64,000 bases of DNA from Haematococcus lacustris (taxonomy: Eukaryota; Chlorophyta; Chlorophyceae; Chlamydomonadales; Haematococcaceae). Shown piece by piece: positions 43,017-54,800 of the stretch. The position numbers and the translations under genes are program-made. Below the pieces are notes generated by a model, which worked only from the letters and a program-made list of their open reading frames with translations, was not told the DNA's origin and did no database searches. The stretch is taken from assembly GCA_030144725.1 (NCBI GenBank), contig JASKMD010000031.1:10277097-10341096 (forward strand), read 5' to 3'. Within the stretch, counting starts at the first letter, position 1. Each line of letters starts with the position of its first letter.

Positions 43017-43936
43017 ATAGGGGGGGATCCCGTACACTGGGTTTATTTCTCGCTCACCTAGCGGACTGATGATCGAAGCACATCAGGATGTAGAGAACTC
43101 ACTAAGCTACACGTAATGGGCGTCCCGAGCTTCAATGACTGGCGTGAACCTGGCCTACATTTTGTGGGCAGATATCCCCATGCACGCCTCCTTCACCCTC
43201 GAGCTTCTAGACATTGCCGTGATGTAGCTAACAAAGCAATGTATGCCCGCGCGCATTGTGTTGCGACGGCCGCAATCGCGAGATTTGAACCTGAAAAGCC
43301 GAAATGCCCGTCTAACGCTCTCATACCATTGCTGATGCCTCACTTAGGACAACGGCACACATCTTAGCATCGATTAGCTCGCACTTGTTATTTGCGTCGC
43401 TCGCGCTCTCAAGCGAGAGACGGAGCGGCTCTATACTGTAGCGGTTCATCAAGACACTATGTGCACCCTTCACCTTTGATTACAGTAGACTATGGGCAGG
43501 TAGTCAAAGTGACCGCGGGACTTGTCATATTGTAGCCTTTTCTGCGGGTTCCGTTGTTCACGTCCTTAGTTCGTTGTAGCGAGAGCATGTGTGCAGGTAC
43601 GCAGCCTTCGTTGTGTTACCGAGACATATGCTTCAATCCTCGGTGCTCAAACCTGCCGTGTAACAACACTCCCTCGCCGCACCATGTGTCCTCCCAACCG
43701 GCCCCACTAGCACCCCGCCAGCACTGGCAAGGCCAGGCCTCTACATTCCATAGCAACCCCCCCATGGTACAACCCCAATTTACATCCACCTATAGTTGCT
43801 AGCATCCTGACCTTGGATTAAGCCGTCCCCTTGCTAGCATGCTTCAATGCAGCTGATGAGCAACAACTTCATGATGGCGAACAACTAGTAGGACTGCAAG
43901 CATCCATCAAACACGTGAAAACAGCTTCCCGAGCAA
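43017..43936. other. No recognisable gene
   Basis: Only short frames without similarity to known families. No element ends or tandem repeats were recognised. Confidence 0.5.
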
Positions 43937-45087
43937 CTACAACGTCCCTCGCCACACCACGTGTCCTTTCACTCCAACCTCATGGCCCCTAGCATGTGTG
44001 TGCTGCTGCTGAATGTGCTTCTCCACAAAGCTTCGAAGATTAGCCAACCGGTTTTTTTGGGCTGACCGTTGCTTGGGTGGGATCTTGTAGAAGTTGATGT
44101 AGCCCCACAACTGTGTCACAGTGAAGGTCGCAGCTTGCTCAACCGTGGTAGCACTGTAGTCAGCTCCTCGAGGATGCTTGCTGCTGACTTCTCTCAACTG
44201 ACCAAGGCAGGCGGCGGTGCCGATGTTTAGCACCAACTGCTTGTTTCCACCCACCATGCGAAACTCTATCACCGCCTTGCGTGCTGCCCGTGCTGGTGCT
44301 GTCATGGCGGCGGATGCACTCTCCATGTCACGTTGCTCCTTCCTGAGGGCCTTCATCTGTGGGTGGAGGTCCACGGCGTCCATGGTACGAAACGATGAAG
44401 GGTCGGTCTTGGCAACGAGAGTGCTCAACAATGATGGCAGCCGTTGCTTGCTGCCATGTCCATGCTTGGTGTGCTGCAGGGCTGACTCCACATGCGCATT
44501 GGACGTTGGCGCTGCCCCAAAGAAGTGCACCAGATGTGTGAAGAGCCTTGAACTGCATTCCTCGCCTGCAGCCATGGCCTCGATGTCGCCCCGGAACATG
44601 GACACGGTGTTGAATGGATCGTACTCAGCGGGGTTGCATGATGGCGGTGCTGGTTGCAGGCGCTTGCGCTTGCGGCTGCCTTGATCTTGCTGCAAGTGTT
44701 GCTGCTGCTGTTCCTCCCAAGCCTCCCATTGCTTGCGGTGCGCAGCATCCTCTATCAACACCCTCTCGGCTGCCTTGGCTGCATATGTTGCATCAGAAGA
44801 GCCCATTGCTGATAGGAGATGGGGAAGCTGTTGGTACACTTTGCCGTGCTCATCCAGGTACTTGAGCATAGCATCGATATGTTGGGCATGTTCACACTCT
44901 GGCATGAGCGAAGCTGAGATCTGGCCTCTTCAAGTTCTGCCTCTGTGGCAGCAGCTGCCTCTGTGGCAGCAGCTGCCTCTGTGGCAGCAGACATTAGAGT
45001 TTGCTGTTGCTGAGCTGCTGCTGCAAGAGCATGCCCCAGAGCACGGTTGGCCCTACCGGCCTTGGTGCGTTTGCTGAGACCACCCAT
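43937..45087 (-). CDS. Hypothetical protein, probably transposon-associated
   Basis: A 322-codon frame (44905-43937) is preceded by an overlapping frame in another phase (45087-44900). The latter begins MGGLSKRTKAGRANRAL and has three copies of TEAAAA from a 20-bp tandem repeat (44937-44994). The main frame has helical, Gln-rich segments (KQWEAWEEQQQQHLQQ), a basic patch SRKRKRLQP and a C-terminal helical region TVTQLWGYINFYKIPPKQR. A one-base shift or an unseen intron would link the two frames. I do not recognise the family. Nuclear localisation is possible from the basic patch. Confidence 0.4.
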
Positions 45088-46200
45088 AGGATGGCTGGCT
45101 GAGCTGGAGCGGTATGTGGAGGCAGGCTAGGAGGTGGTGGTGATCGTGGTGGTGGTGGTAGCGGCTGAGATTGGGTAAGTGGGCTCCTGCAACAGTTGGC
45201 AACAATGGCGTAGGGGTGTAGCTATGCATACGGTGGATAACTCTATGGCTGTAACTATAAGGCTGGGACTGAAGGCTGAGGATGCCATCATGGGTGTAGA
45301 GACTAGGAGGGGGTGGTGGTAGGCACATGGTGCAGGGCAGGGCAGGTTTGGGCAAAGCGATGCTGCGTTGAAGTAACTTACTAGCAGGTTGTAGCAGGGA
45401 GAGGGGGCTTGCTCTTGGCTGCTGGGTAGTGTAGGGAGAGGGGCTGCTATGTCAAGGAGGGGGTGGAGGGAGGGGGGGAAGTGGGAGGGCTGGGCTGGGT
45501 GGTGGTGGTAGGCTAGGAGGTAGTGGTGGTGGTAGTGGTGGTGGTGGTGTTGCTAGTAAGAGGGCTCCTGCAACAATAGCCAAAGATGGTGATGGGGGTA
45601 GCTATGCACGAAGTGGATAACTGCCTGGTTACCTATGCTTTGTCTACATTGAGAGCGGTAGCAAGGGCAGGTCACTCTCCTGCACTCTCCTGGCATACTC
45701 ATCAACAGCAACAAAGCCAGCTTGGTGTAGGCTGCTGACCTTGAAATGGAAGGTATATGTAAGCGTAAGGCCGATGAACGAGTAAGCATTCACAGAAGTA
45801 GAACTGGGTGCGCGTCTACATCCAGGAAACACTGTCGGGTTAATTGAGGCGGGAGGAATCACAAGCGCCGGCTGTACTTGCCTTAAGAGCGTTAGGAGGC
45901 AACCACGGTATTGCGAAGCACTCCCATAGCTGACTTGCGCTGCGCGATGTGGTGAGAGCGACCGGCTGATTGGTGGGCGCACTTTTTTCGTTTGCGGGGT
46001 TCCTGGCATTACGGGCGTATAGCAGACTAAGCGGTCATCGCATGCCGCACGGTGCTACGCCAATCGCACACGTCTCGGCACCGGGACATGCATGACAAGG
46101 TAGTGTACATGGCTTTCTCAGAGTTGGGAGGGTCTGAGCGTAAGTGGCGGCGCAAATGGCAGCGGTAGCCAGCTGCAGCAAGACAATCCAAGAAAACAAG
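45088..46200. other. GGT-rich region without a clear gene
   Basis: GTGGTGGTGG and GGGAGGGGG tracts occupy 45100-45560. A - strand frame at 45644-46009 has no domain I can name. No element ends were found. Confidence 0.45.
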
Positions 46201-46393
46201 ATACCAAACCCCTCACAAAGGGGATGTGTGTGAGTAAGAGCTATAGGGTTAGTTAGAGCTCTTGCTAGCAGTAGAACTGGAGGCACACACATCAGAAGGC
46301 TGAGCTGAAGTGGGCATTAGCAGAAGCCTGTACACTAATGATCTCGCAGCCTGTGTTTGATTACAACTCATGTTGGTGTTGCATGAGGGCTGT
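46201..46393 (+). repeat. Unoccupied paralogue of the 28.8-33.8 kb target locus
   Basis: About 190 bp that matches, without interruption, the pieces 28771-28903, 30142-30188 and 33739-33785. It includes gtttgattacaactcatg, where the other copy carries hAT-B and two copies of ATTACAAC. T1 is absent too, although the bases around its target differ slightly (attagcagaagcctgtac). It may be a short dispersed element in its own right. Confidence 0.85.
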
Positions 46394-47465
46394 AGGGATC
46401 AAAAGTTGCGCCTGACTAGCCTTCATCACGGCCTCCAACTTTTGATCCCTCAAGCTGCTCCAAGAGTTGAAAGAGAACACAGAGCTCATTCTGGTTGAAG
46501 CTACTGCGAGTGCCCACTTCAGCTCCCTTGACTTCAGGGTCACGTTCAGCTGTGACACGCCTGATAAAATGTTCGCATGGGTCAGTTTGGGTCACACAGG
46601 CCACCCCAGGACATCGAGTTTGCACCATCCCGCTCTATAGCTCAAGCCGTGTCTGTGTCGCTGGCCTCTAGTACGGCCGCGATGGTGGTGGGCGAACATG
46701 TTCCCTCGCGGATGAGCTTATGATAGTAGTCTCTATCACTAGGCATCGCACAAATTGTTCCAGCGACGCGTTGCAAAACCACGTGACTGTCCAGTCGAGC
46801 GCAACAGGAGCCGGAGGTGCATCTATAGTCCTAGTTTGCTCGGGTACGTGGCGTAATATTAATAAACGCGACATGCCCCATGCCTCGACTGACCAGAATT
46901 CGGTGTTCCTGTGACTGGCGCCAGGCACTAGCCAGGGCTCCATCCGCGACCATTGTCACACACATGTGTCCGTAGCAAACACATTTACACAATAGGTAAG
47001 GTTGCTGCAACATGCAAGTAAGGCGCGCCCGAAATAATCTTTAAGATATGACCCCATATGATCAAGCATGATGGAATATGATGAAATATAATTAAGCCAA
47101 AACTCGCAAAACCCCGTAACCTCATTGCCGTGGTCTCAACCTGGTTTCAACCACGGTCTCAACCGTGATCTAATTTGGCGGAGAGTAGAAGAGTGTTCCT
47201 CACTGCAACTGAGAATGATACTGGTTTGGAGGACGTCAAATCCTCTGTACACATTATCCTCTTGACTACAGACCCGGTCATATCACATCTTTAAGCTATC
47301 ACATTCAGTCATATGACCAATTCCTCAGCAAGTCAAGAAGAAGAAAGAAAAGAAGAAAGAAGAAGAAGAAGACTACTCCGGTATTCACCGGCGTGCATTA
47401 AGGGAGGAGCTACCGCCTGGGGCGCGGCCTGCTCCCACCATCCAGCCAAAGAAGAGGCGTCCCCC
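46394..47465. other. No recognisable gene
   Basis: Short frames only. An AT-rich stretch lies at 47030-47105 (repeated atatgat) and a small inverted motif (caaccacggtctcaaccgtg) at about 47150. A GAAGAAAGAA purine tract lies at 47335-47375. Confidence 0.5.
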
Positions 47466-47760
47466 CTACCCTCCCCCCCCTTTGGTAGCCCTGAGTCTGT
47501 AGCTTGTCTTTGCAATAGAGTGGGCTGCCTCCATAGCGTGTCTAGTTAACTTGTTGAGCAGCTTGGTAGTGTTGGCTTGTGTGATCCCGAGGGTCAAGAG
47601 GTGTTGCCGTGTGTGCGCTTCGTAGGTTATGCCCCCTATGCCTAGTAGGATTGGTATGATAGCGACCATATGGTCTTCCTTGCGTATGGTCTCGGCTAAG
47701 TGGGTGTGTTGAGTGAGTGCCTTGTTTAATTGGTCCGTCCACCGTGAGTCCGAGCATTCA
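47466..47760 (-). pseudogene. LINE ORF2 C-terminal fragment
   Basis: The - strand frame reads CSDSRWTDQLNKALTQHTHL, then VAIIPILLGIGGITYEAH and LLTLGITQANTTKLLNKLTR. This matches the extreme C-terminus of LINE-type reverse transcriptase proteins (Cys-x-Asp-Ser/Thr-Arg-Trp motif, then an Ile-Pro-Ile-Leu-Leu-Gly helix). No reverse transcriptase domain remains. It is probably the same family as the pieces at 51350-51535 and 56425-56613. Confidence 0.65.
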
Positions 47761-48074
47761 CTCCTGGCAAATAAGGGCTGGCTGGCTCGGCAAACTTGCG
47801 AGTTGAGGTCTGAGACTTGGCATGTAGGCTGCTGTGACCTAGTGGAGGAGAAGACTCCCTTGGGCCAAAGTGAAATTCTTGGTCATTGCGGAGCTGCTGG
47901 ACCAGTGGCTGAGCCCTCACCCCGTATTTGGCTAAGGGAGATGGTGCTAACTGACTGAAGTGACTTTTTAAAATTTCTGAGTATGAGGAGTTGTGAGGCA
48001 TCAGAATAGAAGCACAACCTAGTAGGTAGCTTGTGCAAAGTCAAAGCCAGTAGGAAATGGGGGCCAGTTTACTG

Positions 48075-48560
48075 AAACCCTGCACACGGTTTATTCTCTC
48101 TTTGAGGCACAATTAGCCTTTGAAACCTTGTGCAGGGTTTCAATTGACCTTGTGCAGGGTTTCGCAAACCTTGTGCAGGGTTTTAAGACCGTGTGCAGGG
48201 TTTTGCCGACCTTGTGCAGGGTTTTGATCCAAGCATTGATTTTTTCTAAGTCAACCCTGACCTTGTGCAGGGTTTCGCTAACCAAGTGCAGGGTTTCGCT
48301 GACCTTGTGCAGGGTCTCGCTTAAAGCATCGATTTCACCTAAGTCAACCCTGACCTTGTGCAGGGTTTCGCTAACCTAGTGCAGGGTTTTGCTGACCTTG
48401 TGCAGGGTCTCCATCAAAGCATTGATTTTTTCTAAGTCAACCCTGACCTCGTGCAGGGTTTCGTTAACCTAGTGCAGGGTTTTGCTGACCTTGTGCAGGG
48501 TCTCCATCAAAGCATTGAATTTTTCTAAGTCAACCCTGACCTCGTGCAGGGTTTCGTTAA
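48075..48560 (+). repeat. Minisatellite with GTGCAGGGTTT core
   Basis: Units of about 18-21 bp with core ccttgtgcagggtttcgc form higher-order blocks of about 110 bp separated by aagcattgattttttctaag-type spacers; about 16 cores in all. The open frames across the array are by-products. Its core is the reverse complement of the array at 50900-51225. Confidence 0.9.
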
Positions 48561-50560
48561 CCTATCAAGTCAATCGAGTCAATTATCAATTGTGCATGTG
48601 ACTTGCATGCAAGAGCGCGAAAACTGACGGGCTTGGTATTGGGATCTGCGCTAGCTGCCACTAAGCATGCCGTTGGTGTGCCATGAGGTCGCGAGGCGCC
48701 ATGAGAGGAAACCATGCCGACCTCGCAAAGCCCGCAGTAATGCAGCAACACGCAACACGCGACACGTCCATCCCAAACTCAGCAGCAGCGACATCAACAG
48801 CGCCCAAATGCGCAGCCTCGCAGCCGGCCATGAAATGCGGGCCAGCTAGCCTTCGCAGCCATCAGTCGTCAGCCAAGAGGCCAGCATGCAGCTCGGTTTC
48901 GCAGCCATTAGCGATCAGCGAAAGGAATAGGGTATTTGTGATCAAGCACAGAGATGAGGGCGAACGGCACAAAGATAGCTTGCAAAGGTGCGATGCATAG
49001 ATGCGACTCTGAGGTGCGACCGCGAGGTTGGAGCGTGGCATGTGCCATGTGCCATGTATTGCTTGAGCAGGTTCGGTGCCAAGGCGCAGTGGCACCTTCC
49101 ATCAGCCAGAAGCAGCAACCACAACGGCAACAAGTAGCGGCAGCCAGGGCGGCGGACAAGAGCAAAAGCGTACCCTCCTCCCTCCTCGCTCTTCCCTCCT
49201 CCCTCCTCCCTCCTCGCTCTTCCCTCCTCCCTCTTCCCTGCTCCCTCCTCCCTACCACACTGCCCACCACCACCTGCCAGACTCCCCCCTCCCCCTCTCC
49301 CTCCCCCTAAGGAATGATCAAGGGACCGCATGGAGCAAGCAACCAAGAGGAGCAGCCAAGAGGAGCAGCCAGGATCGGAGCTAGGAGCGGCAGCTAGGAG
49401 CGGCAGCCAGGAGTGGCAGCCAGGAGGCATGGGCAAGGCAAGTGGTTGGCCAAGGCCAAGAGGCCCATGCCCCCCACAGCCAGGAGGCACAGCCAGCTGG
49501 GAGGAGCAGCAGCCAACAAGGAGGCAGCAAGAAGTCAGCAATGGCACATGGAGATAACAGTGAGTGGCCAGCCCCTTGCACATCAGTGGCCCCCATTGCC
49601 CAGCCTTACCGTGAGCACGCCCCTTTTTGCTTGCAGGTGTGACGGTCACACGCCCACCCCTATCCCACCCCACCCCTCCCCTATCCCACCCCACCCCTCC
49701 CCTATCCCACCCCACCCCACCCTACCCCACCCCACCCCACCCCACCCCACCCCACCCCACCCCACCCCACCCCACCCCACCCCAGCAAACGGTGAGTGGC
49801 CAGCATGAAGCAGATGGCTCTTGGTACCAAGCCTGATGGCTAGCATGCCCCTTGTTTGCTGCAGGTCTAATGGTCACACCCTTCCCTTGTCCTTCCCCTT
49901 ACCCACAAACTCACCCGTGTCGCTCCGCTTCCCCCCTCCTGCGCTACACTGCAGCCCCTCCCCTCCCCTACCTTACCCTCACCTTACCACACTTCCACCA
50001 CCACCTCCCAAGCCATCAATAGCAGCCCAGAGTAGCAGCCCGGAGCAGCAGCCTGGAGCGGCAGCCTGGAGCGGCAGCCTGGAGCGGCAGCTAGGAGTTG
50101 CAGCCATGAGGTGGTACATGACGTGTGTAGCCATGAGCCAGCTGCCATGTGGCAGGTGTGGCAAGGCATGAGCAACAAGGAGCCAGCTGCTTGTTGGCAG
50201 GTGTGGCAAGGCATGAGCAACAAGGAGCCAGCCTTAAGAGAGCAACAAGGAGCCAGCTGCTATGGGGCAGGTGGTGCAAGGCATGATCAGCCAAGAGGCA
50301 GCTGCTGCGCGGCTGGTGCAGCCTTCCCCACATCACCACCACCACCTCCTAGCTGTGAACAGCAGCCAAGTGCAATGGCCAGGACTGGCAGCCAGAACTG
50401 GCAGCCAGGGGTGCGCATGCCATGAGTGGCAGCCCAGAGTGCATAGTAGGAGTGGCAGCTAAGAGAGTGCATGTGTGGAGAGGCATCCAGGAATGCGAAT
50501 GCCATGAGTGGTGTCTTGTACATGTCTTTGCGGGGTTGTCATGTGCCGTGCCATGTGGGT
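48561..50560. repeat. Low-complexity and tandem-repeat region
   Basis: It contains a CCCTCCTC pyrimidine tract (49170-49260), GAGCGGCAGCTAG-type repeats (49330-49430 and 50030-50100), a CCACC/CCCACCCCTAT array (49655-49790) and 35-40 bp repeats (50120-50290; gcatgagcaacaaggagcca). No frame here resembles a known protein. Confidence 0.8.
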
Positions 50561-50564
50561 TAGC

Positions 50565-50870
50565 GAGGTGTACCGAGTTGTTTCGAAGTGTTTGTGCGTC
50601 GTGACATGTTGTTTGCAGTGGTGTAGCGAGGTGTTTGCGAGGTGTTTGTGCGTCAAGACATGTTGTTTGCAGTGGTGTAGCGAGGTGTTTGCGAGGTGTT
50701 TGTGCGTCAAGACATGTTGTTTGCAGTGGTGCAGCGAGGTGATAGCGATGTTGTTGCGAGGTGTAGCGGGGTGTTAATGCATCGAGACATGTGTGTTGCG
50801 ATGTTGTTGCGAGGTGTTGCGGGGTGTTAATGCATCGAGACATGTGTGTTGCGATGTTGTTGCAAGTTGT
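50565..50870 (+). repeat. About 62-bp tandem repeat
   Basis: Four to five units carry gcgtcaagacatgttgtttg, then cagtggtgtagcgaggtgtt. Unit spacing is 60-64 bp, and the last two units are diverged (taatgcatcgagacatgtgt). Confidence 0.9.
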
Positions 50871-50899
50871 AGCTAGGAGTTCGTGTGTAAGGAACTGAG

Positions 50900-51225
50900 C
50901 AACACCAAACCCTGTGCACGGTCTATGGAACCCTGCACTAGGTCTATGAAACGCTGTGCACGGTCTATGAAACCCTGCACACGGTCAGCGAAACCGTGCA
51001 CACGGTCAAAAGCGCCTAGGAACTGAGCCACACCAAACCTTGTGCACGGTCTATGAAACCCTGTGCACGGTCTTTGAAACCCTGTGCACGTTCAGCGAAA
51101 CCCTGCACACGGTCTATGAAACGCTGCACAGGGTCAGGAACTGGCTTGACGGCCACCTAGGGGCTGAGCCAGTTGAAACCCTGTGCACGGTTTGGCGAAA
51201 CCCTGCACAGAGTTACGAACCTTCA
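50900..51225 (+). repeat. Minisatellite with GAAACCCTGCACA core
   Basis: Units of about 18-20 bp (ctatgaaaccctgtgcacgg, gcgaaaccctgcacacggtc) repeat some 16 times, interrupted by aggaactgagccacacc spacers. The core is the reverse complement of the 48-kb array. Confidence 0.9.
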
Positions 51226-51349
51226 GCTCAGGGCCGATTACAGCCCAACCACGTCGATTAAAATCATGAAACATATGGCGATGGGACGGCCTTTGAAAGG
51301 GCTATCTGCAGTACCCCTTAAGTAAAATCGCCGACTCGGCCTTATTCTC

Positions 51350-51535
51350 CACGAGTGTTATTTGATTACTATGATATAGACCCGCTTGGTGTCTTTGCCG
51401 TCCTTGCTTGCCTTCTGATGAGGGAGCACCATGAGGATATCCGGCCTGGTGGTGTGTTTAGTATCTTCTGGTTTCAGTCCGAGTGTTTGGAGTGTTGTGT
51501 GTAGCGTGTCGCTCGGGAGGTCCAGGCTTTCCTTT
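51350..51535 (-). pseudogene. LINE ORF2 fragment, downstream part
   Basis: The - strand frame KESLDLPSDTLHTTLQTLG then RPDILMVLPHQ and KRVYIIVIK is typical of the region after the LINE zinc knuckle (Arg-Pro-Asp-Ile, then a hydrophobic strand). It ends at TAA where a Tyr-Cys motif would be expected. It continues in frame with the fragment at 56425-56613 once the 51536-56424 insertion and a 2-bp duplication are discounted. Confidence 0.65.
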
Positions 51536-51810
51536 CACTCCTACAATTTAGTCCCTGCGTTTGTCCCTGCGTTCTACCGACCTTGTCCGATCGGGCTGAA
51601 AATTTAATAGATGGCAGTTTTCAGAAAATAAAACATAATTTTCAAGTAAAAAAAAGGAAAAATCCAAAAGCTGCTGCGCTGTGGCCCGCAACCTATCCCT
51701 GCACTTATCCCTGCACCTACGCCCCAGGGCCACAGCGCAGCCGCCTTTGATTTTTTCAAAATATTTTTTCTGAAAAATATGTTTTATTTTCTGCAAACTA
51801 CCATCTATAA

Positions 51811-54800
51811 AAAGAGGCTGGGGAGACAATTACCCAGCTCTATTGCCGGCTTGCTGACTTGTGCACAGAGCTGAATGATGCCGGCAATGAGATTCCTGAG
51901 CAGCAGCAGATTGGGTGCCTTCTGGAGGCCCTACCCCACACTGTCCCCTTCCAGATAGCTAAGCAAGCGCTCACCAACCCGCTGTTGGACACCCCTCCCT
52001 CCCTTGCAGCAGTCCAGCAATACCTCCTGGGTGTGGAGGGTGAAGCTGAGGCTGTGCAGCCTGCTCAGTTGGCTGCCATGCATGTGCCCCGCAAGCCCAT
52101 GGGTGTGGGCGGTGCAGGGAGTAGCGGCAGCAGCAGTAAGCAACCAGCAGCCAAGCCGGCTGCCACCCCGGCCCCGGATGATGCGAGACATGCAAATGTC
52201 ACATGCTTCCGGTGTGGCAAGAAGGGCCATATCGCCCGCAACTGCCGGGAGCCGGGTGCGAAAGGGAGTGGGGCAGGCAAGAGGGCAGGGGATGGTGGGG
52301 CTAGCGGGGCAGGTGGGGCTAGCGGGGCAGGTGGGGCTGGTGGGGCTGGTGGGTCAGGTGGGGCAGGTGGGGCTGCGAGCGCACCAGCTGGGCTGTATGC
52401 AGCCAGCCTCATGGCTATGCAGGTCGAGCATGCTCATGCTCCCTGTGAGGCCTCCCATGAGCCAAGCAGCGGGGGTAGTCAGGTGGGGGTGGGTAGGGAT
52501 GCACGGTCGTGTTGTGTGGCGCATCAGCTGGGGCTGTTGGCACCCCGTGCACCCTGTCCCTGCAAGCCGTCACCCTCCCTAGCTGCTGCTGCAGCGCCAC
52601 CAGGTGCTCCCATCGCTGCTGGTGACAGCCTGGTCAGCAGCAAGAAGCTGTGGCTAGCCGACTCGGGTGCAAGCCACCACATCACCCCGGAGCGCGCCCT
52701 CCTCCATGACTTCAGGCCAGTGAACCAGCCCGTGCAGATCGTGCTCGGCAAAAGCACGGTGAGGCTGGTGGCGTATGGCCTGGGGTCTGTGCACCTGACC
52801 AGCGACAGCGGGCAGCCATTCACACTGCGGGATGTGTTGTGGGCTCCTGATGCCACTGCCAACTACATGTCAACGGTGGTGGCTGACCTGGCTGGGTGGC
52901 GGGTAGTGCAGGAGGGTGGGGGGATCAGGCTAGAGGACAGGGCCTCCCCTCCCACCATCGTCAGCGGCAAGCTAGTGGGCAGGTCATACCAGCTATGGTG
53001 CACCGCAGAGCTTGCTGTGGTGGGTTGTGAGCCCCCGGCGTCGCTGCAGGCAGCCACAGCGGAGACTCCACAACTGTTGCATGAGCGACTAGGTCACCTT
53101 AGCTACAGAGCCATGGCAGAGATGGTGGGCAAGGGGATGGTGGAAGGGGTAGGTGTTAGTGCAGCCCAGTGCAAGGCAGCCGGCAGCGGTGTGTGCCCTG
53201 GCTGCCAAGCTGGCAAGGCACATCGGCACGTAGCCGACACCCTCCCCTCCTTGGCGCCCCCTGTGAAGGGGGTGCTAGATCTGGTGCACACAGATGTGTG
53301 TGGCCCATTTCGTGTGCCATCTGTCAGCGGGCTGCGTTACATGCTCACCTTCCTGGATGATTTTAGCCGCCTGTCCGTAGTGGTGTGTCTCAAAGCCAAG
53401 TCAGATGTGCCGGAAGCCATTAAGGCTACTGTGCAATGGCTGGAGACCCAGTCAGGGCGCAAGCTCAAGGCGCTGCGCAGTGACAGAGGCACGGAGTTTG
53501 TGAATCGGGAGGTGGGTCAGTTCTGCGTGGAGCGGGGCATTCAGCACCAGCAGACAGCCCCCTACAGCCCAGAACAGAATGGGAGGGCAGAGAGGCTAAA
53601 CCGCACGCTCCTAGAGAAAGGCCGCTGCATGCTCTTTAGCAGCGGCCTGCCAGCCAGCCTGTGGCCTGAGGTGATGCGCGCAGCCAACTTCCTCCGCAAT
53701 GTCTCTGCCACCCAGGGCAGGAATGCCACCCCCTGGGAGCTGTTCTTTGGGGTGAAACCCAACCTGGCTGCGCTGCGTGTGTTTGGTGCTCGGGCCTATG
53801 CCCATGTCCCTGAGCACATGCGCAGCAAGCTAGGGTTCAAGGCAGTGCAGGGGGTGATGGTGGGCTATGAGCCGGGCAGCAAGGCCTACAGGGTGCTGGT
53901 GCCAGGGGGCAAGATTCTCATCACCAAAGATGTGGTGTTTGATGAGCTGTCACAGAATGTGCCCTCTGCTGAGCCAGCTGGGGTGCTAGAGGTGGTGGAG
54001 GAGGGGGCAGCGGGGCTGCCGCAGGAGTTAGACCCTCTGGTCAGTCTCACTGGCGTGCCACAGCCAGGACCTGTGCCAGCGCCGGCCCCAGCGCATGTGC
54101 CGGTGCTGGCTGGGGAGGCAGAGGCAGCGGCAGCGCCGGGCCCAGGGTTTATGCCAGCAGGGACGGTGGGAGCTGGTGGTGGGGATGGGGCTGCAGCTTC
54201 AGCAGGTGGGGATGGGGGGGGTGCTTCAGCTGCAGAAGTCAGCAGCCTGCGCCGCTCAGCTCGCTTGTCACAGCAGCAGCCTGAGTATGGCAGCTTGGCA
54301 GCAGCTGTTGCAGAGCCTCCTGCTGCCAGCGTGTGGGTGCCGCGCACTATCCAGGAAGCGCGAGCAAGCCCCCTAGCTGAGCAGTGGGCAATGGCTACAG
54401 ATGCTGAGATGGAGTCTTTGCTCAGCTATGGTACGTGGGAGCTGGTGCCTTCCCCCCCTGGGTGCCGGCCCCTGGCCAACCGCTGGGTCTTTTCTGTCAA
54501 GGAGGACAGCAAGGGCAACAAGCGCTTCAAAGCCCGGTTAGTGGTCAAGGGGTATTTGCAGCGGGAGGGGGTTGATTTCACGGAGCTGCATGCCCCTGTC
54601 AGCAAGCATGCTACTGTGCGTGCTTTGCTGGCTGTGGCAGCTGCGGCAGACATGGAGCTAGAGCACCTCGATGTTATGACAGCTTTCCTCAATGGCTGGC
54701 TGCATGAGGAGATCTACATGCAGCAGCCAGCTGGGTATGAGGATGGAACAGCCCGTGTGTGCCGACTTCGGCGTGCCCTGTATGGGCTGCGCCAGGCCCC

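Noticed and set aside
45644..46009. A VAVDEY segment resembling the Fanzor VDEFRTS motif
   Set aside because: No Thr-Ser, Trp-Cys-Pro or Asp-Arg-Asp motif follows in any frame; similarity is too short.
48075..48560. CRISPR-like spaced repeats
   Set aside because: Repeat cores are tandem, variable and separated by repeated rather than unique spacers; the genome is eukaryotic.
51859..51861. TTG as start of the Copia-1 frame
   Set aside because: The frame is open upstream to 51811 with clear Gag residues; the real start is lost by truncation.
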